Of a stretch of DNA of 64,000 bases, positions 26,152-35,477 are shown in pieces (the stretch's first letter is position 1; every line of letters begins with the position of its first letter). The stretch lies in assembly GCA_963675235.2 (NCBI GenBank), contig CAXXFU010000004.1:1-64000 (forward strand), read 5' to 3'. Below the pieces are notes generated by a model. It worked only from the letters and a program-made list of their open reading frames with translations, was not told the DNA's origin and did no database searches. The translations under genes and the position numbers were made by a program. Source of the stretch: JAHJQZ01 sp963675235 (GTDB taxonomy: Bacteria; Pseudomonadota; Alphaproteobacteria; Rhizobiales; Devosiaceae).

Positions 26152-26931
26152 ATGCAACTCAAGGAAAATAAGTTCAAAAAGCACATTGCCAACGGCAAGT
26201 TGCAGATCGGCCTATGGAGCAGTCTTTCCGACAATATCTCGGTCGAGATCCTGGTCGACAGCGGCTTCGACTGGCTTTTGATCGATTCCGAACATGCCCC
26301 GAACGAGTTGCCGATGATCGTCCGGCAGCTGCAGGCCACTAAGGGCGGTGGTGCGAGCATCGTTGCCCGGCCGCCATGGAATGACACAGTCGTCATCAAG
26401 CGTTTCCTCGATGCCGGTGTGCAATCCTTGCTGATTCCAATGGTCCAGACGGCGGCCGAAGCGCGGGCCGCGGTCGCGGCGACGCGCTACCCGTCGGATT
26501 CGGGCGTTCGCGGATTCGCTTCGCAGTCGCGTGCCTCAGGCTATGGCCGGATGGACGGCTATTTCGAACGCTATCACGAGGAGATCTGCGTTCTGGTTCA
26601 GGTTGAAACCCGCGCAGCTCTCGAAAACATCGAAGAGATTGCCACCGTCGAAGGCGTCGACGGCATCTTCATCGGCCCGGGCGATCTATCGGCGGACATG
26701 AAGCTTCCTGGCCAGCCCGGCCATCCCGATGTGGTCGCGGCTGTCGACAGCGCCATTGCGCGCGTCAAGGCGACCGGCAAGCCGCCGGGCATCTTGATCG
26801 GAAAGGAGGAGTTGGCGCGGCATTTCATCCAGCAGGGCTGCGTCTTCACCGCCGTTGGTTCCGATGTCGGCTTGTTGATCAACGGCGCCCGCCGTCTGCT
26901 CGACGGCTTTTCCGATCTCGCCGGAGCCTAG
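26152..26931 (+). CDS. HpcH/HpaI-family class II aldolase (2-keto-3-deoxy acid aldolase)
   Basis: This encodes 259 residues. The active-site set is visible: E47-H48 in IDSEHAP, R73 in VARPPW, a Glu in LVQVETRAAL and the metal Asp in GPGDLS. This family (GarL, RhmA, HpaI) cleaves 2-keto-3-deoxy acids to pyruvate plus an aldehyde such as tartronate semialdehyde or lactaldehyde. It lies in the importer operon, just ahead of hydroxypyruvate isomerase and a tartronate semialdehyde reductase, which supports a GarL-like reaction. A good GAGAGAAAAG box precedes the ATG. Confidence 0.85.
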   Translation: MQLKENKFKKHIANGKLQIGLWSSLSDNISVEILVDSGFDWLLIDSEHAPNELPMIVRQLQATKGGGASIVARPPWNDTVVIKRFLDAGVQSLLIPMVQTAAEARAAVAATRYPSDSGVRGFASQSRASGYGRMDGYFERYHEEICVLVQVETRAALENIEEIATVEGVDGIFIGPGDLSADMKLPGQPGHPDVVAAVDSAIARVKATGKPPGILIGKEELARHFIQQGCVFTAVGSDVGLLINGARRLLDGFSDLAGA

Positions 26932-26966
26932 TCCGGCGGCCAATTCTCGTCTCGTGGAGGTTCCTC

Positions 26967-27734
26967 ATGCCGAAACTGGCAGCAAACCTGTCGATGCTCT
27001 TCACCGAACTGCCTTTCCTCGAACGGTTCGAGGCGGCTGCCAAGGCTGGCTTCAAGGGCGTCGAATTCCTGTTCCCCTATGACTTCGACATGGCCGACAT
27101 CCGCGCTCGGCTTGACGCCAACGGGCTTACCATGGCCCTGCACAACCTGCCGGCCGGCGACTGGGCCGGTGGCGAACGCGGCATCGCCTGCCTTCCCGAC
27201 AGGATCGAGGAATTCCATGCCGGCGTCGCCAAAGCGGTGGCCTATGCCAACGCCCTCGGCTGCCCGAAGATCAATTGCCTTGCCGGCAAGCTTCCCGCAG
27301 AGATCAGTCCCACAAGGGCTGAGGAAACGCTTGTCGCCAATCTCAGCTTCGCCGCCGACGCGCTCGAAAAGGCCGGCATCCTGCTCGTCGTAGAAGCGAT
27401 CAACACTTTCGACATCCCGGGCTTTTTCCTGTCGGGCACCGCACAAGCTCTTGCGGTCTTGGACAAGGTCGGCTCGGACAACATCGCGATCCAGTATGAC
27501 ATCTACCACATGCAGCGCATGGAAGGTGAACTGGCGAAGACCATCGAAACCAATCTCGCCCGCATCGGCCATATCCAGCTTGCGGACAATCCCGGAAGAC
27601 ACGAACCTGGAACCGGCGAGATCAATTACGACTTTCTGCTGCCTCATATCGATGCCCTCGGCTACACCGGCTGGATCGGCTGTGAATACGTGCCGAAAGA
27701 CGGCTTCGACTGGATGAAGCGCTTCGCCGCCTGA
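26967..27734 (+). CDS. hyi: Hydroxypyruvate isomerase
   Basis: This encodes 255 residues, the normal length for Hyi, with the sugar-isomerase TIM barrel and the two catalytic glutamates at E143 (VVEAINT) and E240 (GCEYVP). Opening residues PKLAANLSMLFTELPFLERF are characteristic of the family. It interconverts hydroxypyruvate and tartronate semialdehyde. GGAGG lies before the ATG. The next gene would reduce tartronate semialdehyde to glycerate, the usual genetic pair. Confidence 0.9.
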   Translation: MPKLAANLSMLFTELPFLERFEAAAKAGFKGVEFLFPYDFDMADIRARLDANGLTMALHNLPAGDWAGGERGIACLPDRIEEFHAGVAKAVAYANALGCPKINCLAGKLPAEISPTRAEETLVANLSFAADALEKAGILLVVEAINTFDIPGFFLSGTAQALAVLDKVGSDNIAIQYDIYHMQRMEGELAKTIETNLARIGHIQLADNPGRHEPGTGEINYDFLLPHIDALGYTGWIGCEYVPKDGFDWMKRFAA

Positions 27735-27800
27735 TCGCCGTCACAACGACAATCGACCAACCGACGCGGCGGACGCCGCGAGCCACGAAGGATTTGGAGC

Positions 27801-28682
27801 ATGAGCAAGATCGGTTTCATTGGCACGGGGATCATGGGGGCTCCGATGGCGGCGCATCTGATTGATGGCGGCCGTGAGGTTCTGGCCTATGACGTGACCG
27901 GGGTGGCGAAGTCGCTGACCGAGAAGGGCGCCAAGACCGCTGCGAGTTCCAGGGAAGTTGCCGAAGCCAGCGAGATCATCATCATCATGGTGCCCGACAC
28001 GCCCCATGTTGAGGCGGTTCTGTTCGGCGACAACGGTGTTGCCGAAGGGCTGAGTGCCGGCAAGACGGTGATCGACATGTCCTCGATCTCGCCGGTCGAG
28101 ACCAAGGTCTTTGCCAAAAGGATCAACGAACTCGGGTGTGAATATGTCGATGCCCCGGTGTCGGGCGGCGAGGTCGGCGCCAAGGCGGCGAGCCTGACCA
28201 TCATGTGCGGCGGTAGTGACAAGGGCTTTGCCACGGCCAGGCCGCTGTTCGAGCTGATGGGCAAGAACATCACGCTTGTCGGTGGTAATGGCGACGGCCA
28301 GACCTGCAAGGTCGCCAACCAGATCATCGTCGCCTTGAACATCGAGGCGGTCGGGGAAGCGCTGTTGTTCGCTTCGAAAGCCGGTGCCGATCCGGCCAAG
28401 GTCCGCGAAGCCCTGATGGGCGGGTTCGCCAGCTCGAAGATCCTCGAGATCCACGGCAAGCGCATGATCGACCGGACCTTCGATCCCGGCTTCCGGATCG
28501 AATTGCACCAGAAGGACCTCAACCTGGCGCTATCCAGCGCCCGTGCGATGAAGATGAGCCTTCCCAACACGGCGACGGCGCAGGAGCTGTTCAACGCCTG
28601 CGCCGCCCATGGCGGCTCGGGCTGGGATCACTCGGCCCTGGTCAAGGCGCTCGAGCTTCTCGCCGATCACGACGTGGCATAG
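27801..28682 (+). CDS. glxR: 2-hydroxy-3-oxopropionate (tartronate semialdehyde) reductase
   Basis: This encodes 293 residues of the beta-hydroxyacid dehydrogenase family. The NAD(P) motif GFIGTGIMGAPMA opens the protein. The substrate loop DAPVSGGEVGAK lies in the middle. The catalytic Lys is K170 in CKVANQ, followed by the all-helical dimer domain. It reduces tartronate semialdehyde to D-glycerate, completing a route from imported sugar acid through aldolase cleavage. A glycerate kinase gene lies 21 kb away and would be the next step. Confidence 0.9.
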   Translation: MSKIGFIGTGIMGAPMAAHLIDGGREVLAYDVTGVAKSLTEKGAKTAASSREVAEASEIIIIMVPDTPHVEAVLFGDNGVAEGLSAGKTVIDMSSISPVETKVFAKRINELGCEYVDAPVSGGEVGAKAASLTIMCGGSDKGFATARPLFELMGKNITLVGGNGDGQTCKVANQIIVALNIEAVGEALLFASKAGADPAKVREALMGGFASSKILEIHGKRMIDRTFDPGFRIELHQKDLNLALSSARAMKMSLPNTATAQELFNACAAHGGSGWDHSALVKALELLADHDVA

Positions 28683-28768
28683 GGCGAAGCCGGTCCTGCC
28701 AGTACCACTGTCGAGGAAATCCGTGCCATGCTGGTCGCCGGGCCGCCGGCCATTCAGGGGAGAGCTCC

Positions 28769-29092
28769 ATGTCCACCGCCTATACCCATATTCCCAATCG
28801 GTTCCGGGAGGATCTTCTTGCCGGCAAACGCCTGATCGGCTGCTGGAGCTCGCTCGGCAATCCCGTTACCACCGAGGTTCTCGGGCTGGCCGGCTTCGAC
28901 TGGCTGCTGCTCGACGCCGAGCACGCCCCCAATGACGTGCTGTCGCTGATCCCGCAGCTGATGGCGCTCAAGGACAGCGTCTCCGCACCGGTCGTGCGGC
29001 CGCCGTCGGATGATACGGTGACGACTGGGCGCCAATTTCCTCGCCCCGGTCCGATTTCAGGCGCTGGCCAGCACGGTTCACGACCTAACTGA
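28769..29092 (+). pseudogene. Truncated second HpcH/HpaI aldolase
   Basis: This begins as a normal HpcH/HpaI aldolase (residues 1-90, with LLLDAEHAPND and VVRPPSDDTV) and matches the intact gene at 26152 in arrangement. After about residue 90 it loses all family similarity and ends at 107 residues instead of about 256. The remaining 160 residues are not found in another frame downstream, so this is a 3' deletion rather than a frameshift. The break is followed by a palindromic element and an IS630 remnant, the likely agents. Confidence 0.75.
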
Positions 29093-29203
29093 ATCGGAAG
29101 GGATTCCGCTGGAGTGTTTTCAGGCAAAGTGGACGCCACTTTTCTGGCTCGAAAACACGACAGCTCAAGGACGAGGTGCGGTCGTTTTGATTTTATCAAA
29201 ACG
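29091..29203. repeat. Mosaic of nested palindromes (rhizobial intergenic element-like)
   Basis: Three dyads occur in 113 bases. GAATC (29091-29095) pairs with GATTC (29102-29106). GTGTTTT (29114-29120) pairs with AAAACAC (29152-29158), with AAAGTGG-ACG-CCACTTT nested inside (29126-29142). A nine-base stem at 29183-29191 pairs with 29195-29203 around a TTT loop. Such short mosaic palindromes between genes are known from rhizobia (RIME-type elements). Identity with a named element needs a genome-wide comparison. Confidence 0.5.
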
Positions 29204-29264
29204 TGAAGCGCTCCAGGGCTGCAAATCTGCTTCAGGATGCTGCTGGACTGGAGGCCAGCATCCC

Positions 29265-29548
29265 GTGGCGGGACCTCTTTCGAACGATCTTGGCGAGCGC
29301 GTTGGTGCGGCGGTTTTGGGCGGCGCGAGCTGCCGGGTGGCTGCAGGCCGGTTCCGGGTGTCAGTGTCCTCGGTGGTGAAGTGGCGCCGACGCCACCGGG
29401 CAAGTGGGTCGGTCGGGCCGAACAGGACGGGCGGGCATCGCCGACCGATCCTGAAGCCACATCGGATTTCTCGTTCAGACCCTCTCCCCAAGCGAATGCG
29501 CCAACTGCATCACCACCGCCGGATACGCTTCTTCCTGATCGTGAATGA
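29265..29548 (+). mobile_element. IS630-family transposase remnant with internal deletion
   Basis: From the GTG at 29265 the frame reads AGPLSNDLGERVGAAVLGG, then VSVSSVVKWRRRH and GGHRRPIL, the N-terminal helix-turn-helix of IS630 transposases. After about 70 residues the frame breaks. In another frame the sequence reads LSPSECANCITTAGYASS and stops, which is the usual C-terminal end of the same transposase family. The DDE catalytic centre (about 250 residues) is therefore missing. What remains is a dead, internally deleted element, possibly mobilisable in trans if its ends survive. Confidence 0.7.
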
Positions 29549-29550
29549 GT

Positions 29551-32500
29551 CTAGTCTCCGATAAAAAGCACCTCCGGCAGACCGTACCGGTCCATCCAGT
29601 CGTACCAGACCACATCGGTCGGACCGATGGTGTATTCGGCAACCGCCCATTGCCCGTTCTGCTGGCGCAGAAGCACCTGCACGAGATCGCTCATCACGTC
29701 GCTTTCCCAGGCGCCGGCGTAGTTCGACTGCAGCCAGTTCAGCGGCAGACCGCCGGGTTCTTTGGGAACGGCCTGCAGGAATGCCCAGTTGCCGTCGCTG
29801 CGCAGACGGTCGACGACAAAGACGATCTGTCGTCCGATGTCCCCGGCAACAGGAATCCGGGCGGCATCGATGATCGCCTTGCGCTCTGCGGTCCCGCGCG
29901 CCGGTTCGCGGTAGGTGCCGCCCGGCGCGACAGCAATCGAGGTGCCGGAGGGCTGCGAAAACGATGCGGCCATGCGCGTTACGATGGAATCGAAGGCATC
30001 CAGGAGATCGGGCGCATAGGTGATCTCGAAAACCTGAAACAGATCGTCATCCGACAGCAGGGCCTTGCGATAGAAGATATCGGTCCCGTCGTAGCCCGAG
30101 ATCACATACCAGCCTGTTCCCAGCTTCTTGTAGGTGATCCGCTCGCCATCGTGAGTCTGGTCGTCGGCGAAAATCTCCGCGAGGCTCTGCTCCAGGGCGT
30201 TATACTGGGCAAAGACATAAAAGCCGGACTGCCCGTCATCGCTGACAAAGCGTCGTCCATCACCGCTGTCCGGTGGCGGCAATGGTGCGAAGATGTCGGC
30301 CGGATACTCGATCGTCACGCCGTAGCGGTCGTTGGCATAGATCTGCCAGTCATGGGTGCTCGAAGTGACGGCACTGTCCGATGCGGATGTCGACGGGTTA
30401 TTTGGCGGAAGCACCTCCGGCATGCCGTCGCCGGTGCGCGAACCGGTGCGGTTGGACCTGTCCAGTCCGCCGCCGCAATAATCCCAGCTTCCGGAGATTT
30501 TCTGGAAGTCGGGCGAGAACTCCAGGCGAATGCCGCCCCAGTAGCCGCCATCCGAGCATTTCTGCCCGCTGTTCGCCTGGATCCAGCGCCCGGACAAGAC
30601 CAGGCCGTTCATCCCGCCTTCGATCCTGCCGTCGCCACTGGTGTAGTCGCCGACGACAGTGCCATCGTCGCCCGTGGCAAGGCGCATTGTTCCGAAGTCC
30701 TGGAACCGGAAGGTGCCGTTAGGGCCGACGATTGGCGCCGGCGAGACGTAGAATGGCGAATTCTCGCCCGAGTCCGGCATTTCGATCGTTTGCATGTCAC
30801 TGATCGGTGGATCGGTGAGCCGATCGATGCGGATGCGGGCGAGCGAGGCGAATACGCCCTTCGGGAACTGCGACAGATAGGCCTCGAAATCGGCCGGATC
30901 GTCGGAATCCTTGATCGTCTCCCAGAAGGCGAGCTCGAGTTCGCCCGTTCGGTTGCCCAAAGGCTCCGGAGCCGGTTGTGGTTTGACGACATGGAAACTC
31001 TCGGCGACCTTTTCAACGACATCGGCAAAGGCGTCGGAGTAGTGGGCACTGAAAACGGCCGTGCGGGCGTCTTCGGTCAGCGCAACGATCTGCACGACGC
31101 GTTCGCCACCCTTGACGCCATCTATCCGGAAGACACGTTCTCCGGTGCGCTGCATGCCTGAAACGCTGTCGAAGGCGGATGAGAGCATCATGTCACGAAT
31201 AAGGTCGTCGACGCTCGTATCGGCACTGACGACGGCGCCACCTGCCGCGATCCGGGCCGTTCCATCGGCGGTTGAGAATGTCCGGCCGCTGCCATCCTCG
31301 GCATCCCCCATGGTGACGAAGATGTCCGATGGATAGGAAATGGCAGTACCAAAATCGGGATGGGCGTATTCGACAAGGCCCGATGCGACAGCCGGCGCGG
31401 CTTTATCCGGTTCAGGCTGAGGCGTGGGCGTCGCGTTATCCGGAACAGTGGATGCTTCCGGTTGCGCCGTCGGAGCTGTTTCTGCCGTTTCCGATGCTGT
31501 TGGCGCGATAGAGGTATCCGTTGCTTCCGCAATAGCCTTGGCAGCCTTTTCCGAACACGCCGCCGAAGTTTCGGCCCAGGTGACGGCAATCGTGTCGAGG
31601 AAAGCAGCCGGGCTGCCGCCCCTTTCGAGCCAGGCACGCTGGAAGGTCGTCTGGACGACGAACGGCTCGCCCGACGGCGTGCACCGCTCGGCGACGAAAT
31701 AGCTGACCGGTCCGTCCATGCCGCCATTGTAGACGCCGCGTTCCGGGTCGTCGGGCGGGACATCGCCGCTGATCGAATGGCCATCAAGGCCGAACAGACT
31801 GGTGCGTTCAATGACCGGCGCTGCGGCGAACTCGTCTTCTCGGCGCCCCGGCCGCAGATCGCGCAGCGCGCTGATCGCCTTCTCGCCGGTCTTGAGACTG
31901 ACCGATCCCTGCATGCTCGGCGCCAGGACCAGCCATTCTGTGTCGTTCGACCGGTACTTCATCCAGCCATGCGGCACCACGCCGGTGACCAGACCGCCGA
32001 GTTTCGGCTTGGTAGCCTCCGGTTGAGGCGCGCTGACAAGATGCAAGGAGCCCATGATGCCGTCGATCACCGGCTGCGCGGCACTCTCGTCGGTATTCAT
32101 GCAGGTCGCCGAGACCAGAAGATGATCGGTGCCCTCGTACTGGTCGCGCGACATCGCGACCTGTCCGTACATGGAAAGCCCTTCGGAAACGCCTTGCATG
32201 CTCCAATGCTGAAACACCGCGCCAAATCCGAGATCGATATCCGGCAGTTCCTCGAGCTTGATCTCCGGCGGCAATTCGTCCGCCGGGTCTGCATACTTCT
32301 CGTGCTTGGCCATGAAAACGCAGCCGGACTGCTTCTGCATGTCGATCTCGCCGATCCCCATTTCGTCGTCCCGGTCTTTTTGGAAAACGAAACCCGGAGG
32401 CGTGGCAAAGCCGATGCGCAACCTTTCGTGGGTCACCCAGCCGTCCGGCACGACCGGTTCGTGCACAACCGGAGCTGCAACCTCGACCGGAGGCGCTCCA

Positions 32501-32832
32501 TTGTCCGTCGGAACGACTTCGGCCGGCTCGGAACCGGTTGCCGAAAGCTCTGCGAACCCGTCACCGCCAAGATCAGCCGCACCGAAATCGTCGGAGCCGC
32601 CAGCCGCTGCCGCTGCCTCGGTAATCTCCGGGGCCAGTTGTTCGACCAGATCCGGATTCGGCTGCGCAACCGGATCGCCGAAGTCGTCGACCAGCTGGTC
32701 GAGCGGCGTTTCGGGCTCCTGCACGATATAGTCGCTGAACAGGTCGTCGCCGGTCGCGCCTTGGCCAAAGGCAATGGCTGGCGCCAAACCGAGCAGCAGG
32801 GCAACGCCGATCGCGGCATCGAGACGGATCAT
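29551..32832 (-). CDS. Large exported protein of unknown function, 1093 aa
   Basis: The first 23 residues are a Sec signal peptide (GVALLLGLAPAIAFGQ). No enzyme family is recognised, but there is internal order. A module around FATPPGFVFQKD (about 140) is followed by a Pro/Glu/Thr-rich linker (about 430-480). Two related modules start YAHPDFGTAISYPSDIF (about 486) and YGVTIEYPADIFAPLP (about 839). Between them, at about 630-668, is ELAFWETIKDSDDPADFEAY, a linker seen in many alphaproteobacterial TPR and caspase-like periplasmic proteins. The start overlaps the stop of the upstream gene, so the two are coupled. A role in the envelope is inferred. Confidence 0.75.
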   Translation of the reverse strand: MIRLDAAIGVALLLGLAPAIAFGQGATGDDLFSDYIVQEPETPLDQLVDDFGDPVAQPNPDLVEQLAPEITEAAAAAGGSDDFGAADLGGDGFAELSATGSEPAEVVPTDNGAPPVEVAAPVVHEPVVPDGWVTHERLRIGFATPPGFVFQKDRDDEMGIGEIDMQKQSGCVFMAKHEKYADPADELPPEIKLEELPDIDLGFGAVFQHWSMQGVSEGLSMYGQVAMSRDQYEGTDHLLVSATCMNTDESAAQPVIDGIMGSLHLVSAPQPEATKPKLGGLVTGVVPHGWMKYRSNDTEWLVLAPSMQGSVSLKTGEKAISALRDLRPGRREDEFAAAPVIERTSLFGLDGHSISGDVPPDDPERGVYNGGMDGPVSYFVAERCTPSGEPFVVQTTFQRAWLERGGSPAAFLDTIAVTWAETSAACSEKAAKAIAEATDTSIAPTASETAETAPTAQPEASTVPDNATPTPQPEPDKAAPAVASGLVEYAHPDFGTAISYPSDIFVTMGDAEDGSGRTFSTADGTARIAAGGAVVSADTSVDDLIRDMMLSSAFDSVSGMQRTGERVFRIDGVKGGERVVQIVALTEDARTAVFSAHYSDAFADVVEKVAESFHVVKPQPAPEPLGNRTGELELAFWETIKDSDDPADFEAYLSQFPKGVFASLARIRIDRLTDPPISDMQTIEMPDSGENSPFYVSPAPIVGPNGTFRFQDFGTMRLATGDDGTVVGDYTSGDGRIEGGMNGLVLSGRWIQANSGQKCSDGGYWGGIRLEFSPDFQKISGSWDYCGGGLDRSNRTGSRTGDGMPEVLPPNNPSTSASDSAVTSSTHDWQIYANDRYGVTIEYPADIFAPLPPPDSGDGRRFVSDDGQSGFYVFAQYNALEQSLAEIFADDQTHDGERITYKKLGTGWYVISGYDGTDIFYRKALLSDDDLFQVFEITYAPDLLDAFDSIVTRMAASFSQPSGTSIAVAPGGTYREPARGTAERKAIIDAARIPVAGDIGRQIVFVVDRLRSDGNWAFLQAVPKEPGGLPLNWLQSNYAGAWESDVMSDLVQVLLRQQNGQWAVAEYTIGPTDVVWYDWMDRYGLPEVLFIGD

Positions 32833-34703
32833 TGGGGCAGTCCTTGCATGATACCCAGACCGTCCATGGCGTCCTGGGCCTTTTCGTACTCGCGCTGCAG
32901 GTCGCCGAAGAAATCCTCATCCATCGGCACAAAGACCATGGCGCCGTTGAACATGGTGAAGCCGCCGGTCAGCTTCATGGTGACCTGCGAGGTGCAGCTG
33001 ATTTCGGTCGTGCCGCCATCGCCGGTCGGCTCGATCAGGCGACGCGTGAAGGTGCACTGATTGTCGGCGAATGTGCCGTAGAAATCATGGTCCTTGCGCG
33101 CCAGGCTGCAACCGTCGATGGCAACGATGTTCTCGAAATAGGGCGCGCCAAGGCTCATGCCGGCGTCACCGAACCGGCCCGGCGAGGCGAGGCTCCAGGC
33201 CGTGCCGTCGAAGTGGCCGAGAATGGCGTTGCCGTCCGGCGCGGCGGAGAAATGCAGCGGTGTCGGCGCCGGTGCCGGCCGGGTTTCGGTCCTGACCGTT
33301 ACCTGCTCGTTCCGGTCCGTGGTCGTCAGGGTGCAGCTGAGATCGGACTCGGTGCGGTCCATGACGGAGATTGTCGAAACCGGCGGCGTTCCGAACACAA
33401 CCGTCGCCATGTCGTTCTCGACGGTGAACTTCTTTTCAGCCGGCCCGTCGGGCCCTTCGAGCCGGATGGTGTCGGGAAAACCGGCCAACAGGTAGGCGAG
33501 CCGGGTGAGCTTGAGTTGCCGTGTCTGGCCCGGTTGGAGCGTGCCGGCCCATTGTCCGCCCTTCGGCAGCGGCATGACGAATTTCGCCGGCGCATCGAGA
33601 TCATAGGCGGAGACGTCGATCAGCACAGGTGCGTTGAGCTCGGGCATCACGGTTTCGTTGAGGTCGGCAACCAGCCGCTCGAGAGTTTTCCTGATGATCA
33701 TGCGTTGCAGGTCGGGAAACACGCGCTTGACCAGCATCTTGCGGATGGTGTCGGCATGCTCGCGCTGAAGATTTGTCTTGATGGTTTCCGTCAGACTGGT
33801 TGAACGCGCAAAGCCTGCCGTCGACCAGTTGCCGTCTGCGGAGTACTCCGAAAACTGCGCCGAATCCCAGAACTTGCCGACGTAGTCGCCGATATCGGCG
33901 TTAACCCAGCGTTCGAACTGCTCGGGGGTCTTGGCGTTCTGATGATAGAAGGCGGCGACCACCTTCCAGTCGTTGACCGAACGGCCCGCCTCGCGGCGGC
34001 TGCGGATGGCCCGGAAGCGCTCGGCGAGGGTCTTTTGCTGGGTGACCGTTCCGCGCTGTCCTGCCTCACGCACGGCATAATAGCGCCGGTAGACGTGGCG
34101 CCAGGCCTTTTCCCGCTCGGCCCAGGCGGTGGTGCCGAACTTGTTCAGGCTGTAGTCGATGGCGACCAGGGCGATCGAACTCAGCTGCATGGCGCTGGTA
34201 CCGTACTTGCCGATGGCAAAATTCAACGTTCCCTTGAAAGCGTTGACGGCCGCTTCCTTTGTTTCACCCTTGTACAGATTGATGCCGACCTGAATGGCAG
34301 TCAGGACCGCGCCGATATTGGTCATGGCATTGTTGGCCTTGCTCAGGCCGCCATAGAGCATGCCGTGTTCGGCGAACGTGCCGGCCATGCCGACAACATT
34401 GGCGCTCTGACCAACCCAGTCCCAGAGCTCGAGCGCCGCCGCCTCCCGCAGCGCCGATACCTCGGAGGCCGACATATTGCCGCTGAACCGATCGAGTGAG
34501 ACGTTGATGGCGCTGCCGCCGACAGCCAGGAAATCGATTGCGCTCTCGTTCACCTCGAAGACGCCGACCTTGGCGGTCGGCTTGCCTTCGTTTTCGATCT
34601 GCATGCGGATCGGGAAACGGTCCGGCGCTTGCGCCGCACCGGCAGGGGCGGTTCCAAGGAAAAGAAAAGCTGCGAGAAAGACGGAGAAAAGCACAGAAAC
34701 CAT
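32829..34703 (-). CDS. Exported protein of unknown function, 624 aa
   Basis: Translation is taken from the ATG at 34703, giving a signal peptide (VLFSVFLAAFLFLGTAPAGA, about 4-23); a longer frame to 34835 adds a poor N-terminus. A hydrophobic, glycine-rich stretch at roughly 105-170 (VGMAGTFAEHGMLYGG, NIGAVLTAIQVGINLY) recalls membrane-inserting helices. A long charged helical part follows, then a beta-rich C-terminus with several Cys (LSCTLTT, DGCSLAR, QCTFTRR, ISCTSQV) that could form disulphides. No family is recognised. It is translationally coupled to the 1093-aa gene downstream. Confidence 0.72.
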   Translation of the reverse strand: MVSVLFSVFLAAFLFLGTAPAGAAQAPDRFPIRMQIENEGKPTAKVGVFEVNESAIDFLAVGGSAINVSLDRFSGNMSASEVSALREAAALELWDWVGQSANVVGMAGTFAEHGMLYGGLSKANNAMTNIGAVLTAIQVGINLYKGETKEAAVNAFKGTLNFAIGKYGTSAMQLSSIALVAIDYSLNKFGTTAWAEREKAWRHVYRRYYAVREAGQRGTVTQQKTLAERFRAIRSRREAGRSVNDWKVVAAFYHQNAKTPEQFERWVNADIGDYVGKFWDSAQFSEYSADGNWSTAGFARSTSLTETIKTNLQREHADTIRKMLVKRVFPDLQRMIIRKTLERLVADLNETVMPELNAPVLIDVSAYDLDAPAKFVMPLPKGGQWAGTLQPGQTRQLKLTRLAYLLAGFPDTIRLEGPDGPAEKKFTVENDMATVVFGTPPVSTISVMDRTESDLSCTLTTTDRNEQVTVRTETRPAPAPTPLHFSAAPDGNAILGHFDGTAWSLASPGRFGDAGMSLGAPYFENIVAIDGCSLARKDHDFYGTFADNQCTFTRRLIEPTGDGGTTEISCTSQVTMKLTGGFTMFNGAMVFVPMDEDFFGDLQREYEKAQDAMDGLGIMQGLPQ

Positions 34704-34949
34704 GGCGGACTGCCGCCAGTGCGGGTGTGTGAGAACCTGTCCGGACGTCGTCAACGCCTCCTCCTCAAGCAAGGCACTGGCTCTGGCAGCCGCGTCGCTC
34801 CGCCGACCGATGCGTTCCCCGCAGGGTGCAACCAATGCAGTCTTTCAAGCGGCAGGCCTGCCATGTCCGCCCGATGATCCGGACCGTTCCGACCCACCCG
34901 CCAATACCTCCTCCGCACAAGGCCTTTCGCCAGGGCACACGCGTTGCCG

Positions 34950-35477
34950 CTATTCGGCCGTGGTCTCGATTTCCGTGACCTGATAGTGAAAGTCGGAGCC
35001 GATCTGATAGGCCTGCACCAGCCGAAGCGCCGTTGCCGTATTACCGTGCCATGCTCCGTAAGCGCCGCTGTCAACAGGTTCGACCCTGCCGGCAAGGCCG
35101 TCGGCATCCCCAATTCTGTCGATGTCGAACAGCACGTCGCTGAACATGATGTTGACGGAACAATAGCTGAGCTGATGCGCCGGATAGATTTCCACCATCA
35201 GATAGAGTTCGGCCGAACCAACACCCTTGTATTCGCGTGTTCCGAACGCATCGGCGAGATTGGGGCTTTCGGTTGGCTCATCAATCTCCCAGCCCGACGC
35301 GGTCAGGCTTGCGACAGATGCGGTGCGATGCGCGGCGAAATTGGCGCAGGCCGTATCAATATCGGCAATCAGACTGTCCTGCAGGGCGGCGCTGGCCTTC
35401 TCCTCGGCCTGTGCTGCCAGCGGCAGAACCAGGCCGATCCCGGCCAAGATCGAACAGAGCACTCTTGTTGAGATCAT
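34950..35477 (-). CDS. Periplasmic protein of unknown function, 175 aa
   Basis: It carries a signal peptide (VLCSILAGIGLVLPLAAQA, cleavage near residue 24). The mature part is about 150 residues, acidic, with two cysteines (DTACANF and SYCSVN) about 65 residues apart. It belongs to no family I recognise. It precedes the two larger exported-protein genes on the same strand by 246 bases and may belong to the same unit. Confidence 0.65.
   Translation of the reverse strand: MISTRVLCSILAGIGLVLPLAAQAEEKASAALQDSLIADIDTACANFAAHRTASVASLTASGWEIDEPTESPNLADAFGTREYKGVGSAELYLMVEIYPAHQLSYCSVNIMFSDVLFDIDRIGDADGLAGRVEPVDSGAYGAWHGNTATALRLVQAYQIGSDFHYQVTEIETTAE

Noticed and set aside
29545..31161. 538-aa plus-strand frame opposite the large exported protein
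   Set aside because: The minus-strand product has a signal peptide and coherent modules; the plus-strand frame has none.
30300..31200. Possible repeat-toxin identity for the 1093-aa protein
   Set aside because: I saw module repeats but no RTX nonapeptides, no RHS/YD repeats and no toxin domain, so a toxin label is not supported.
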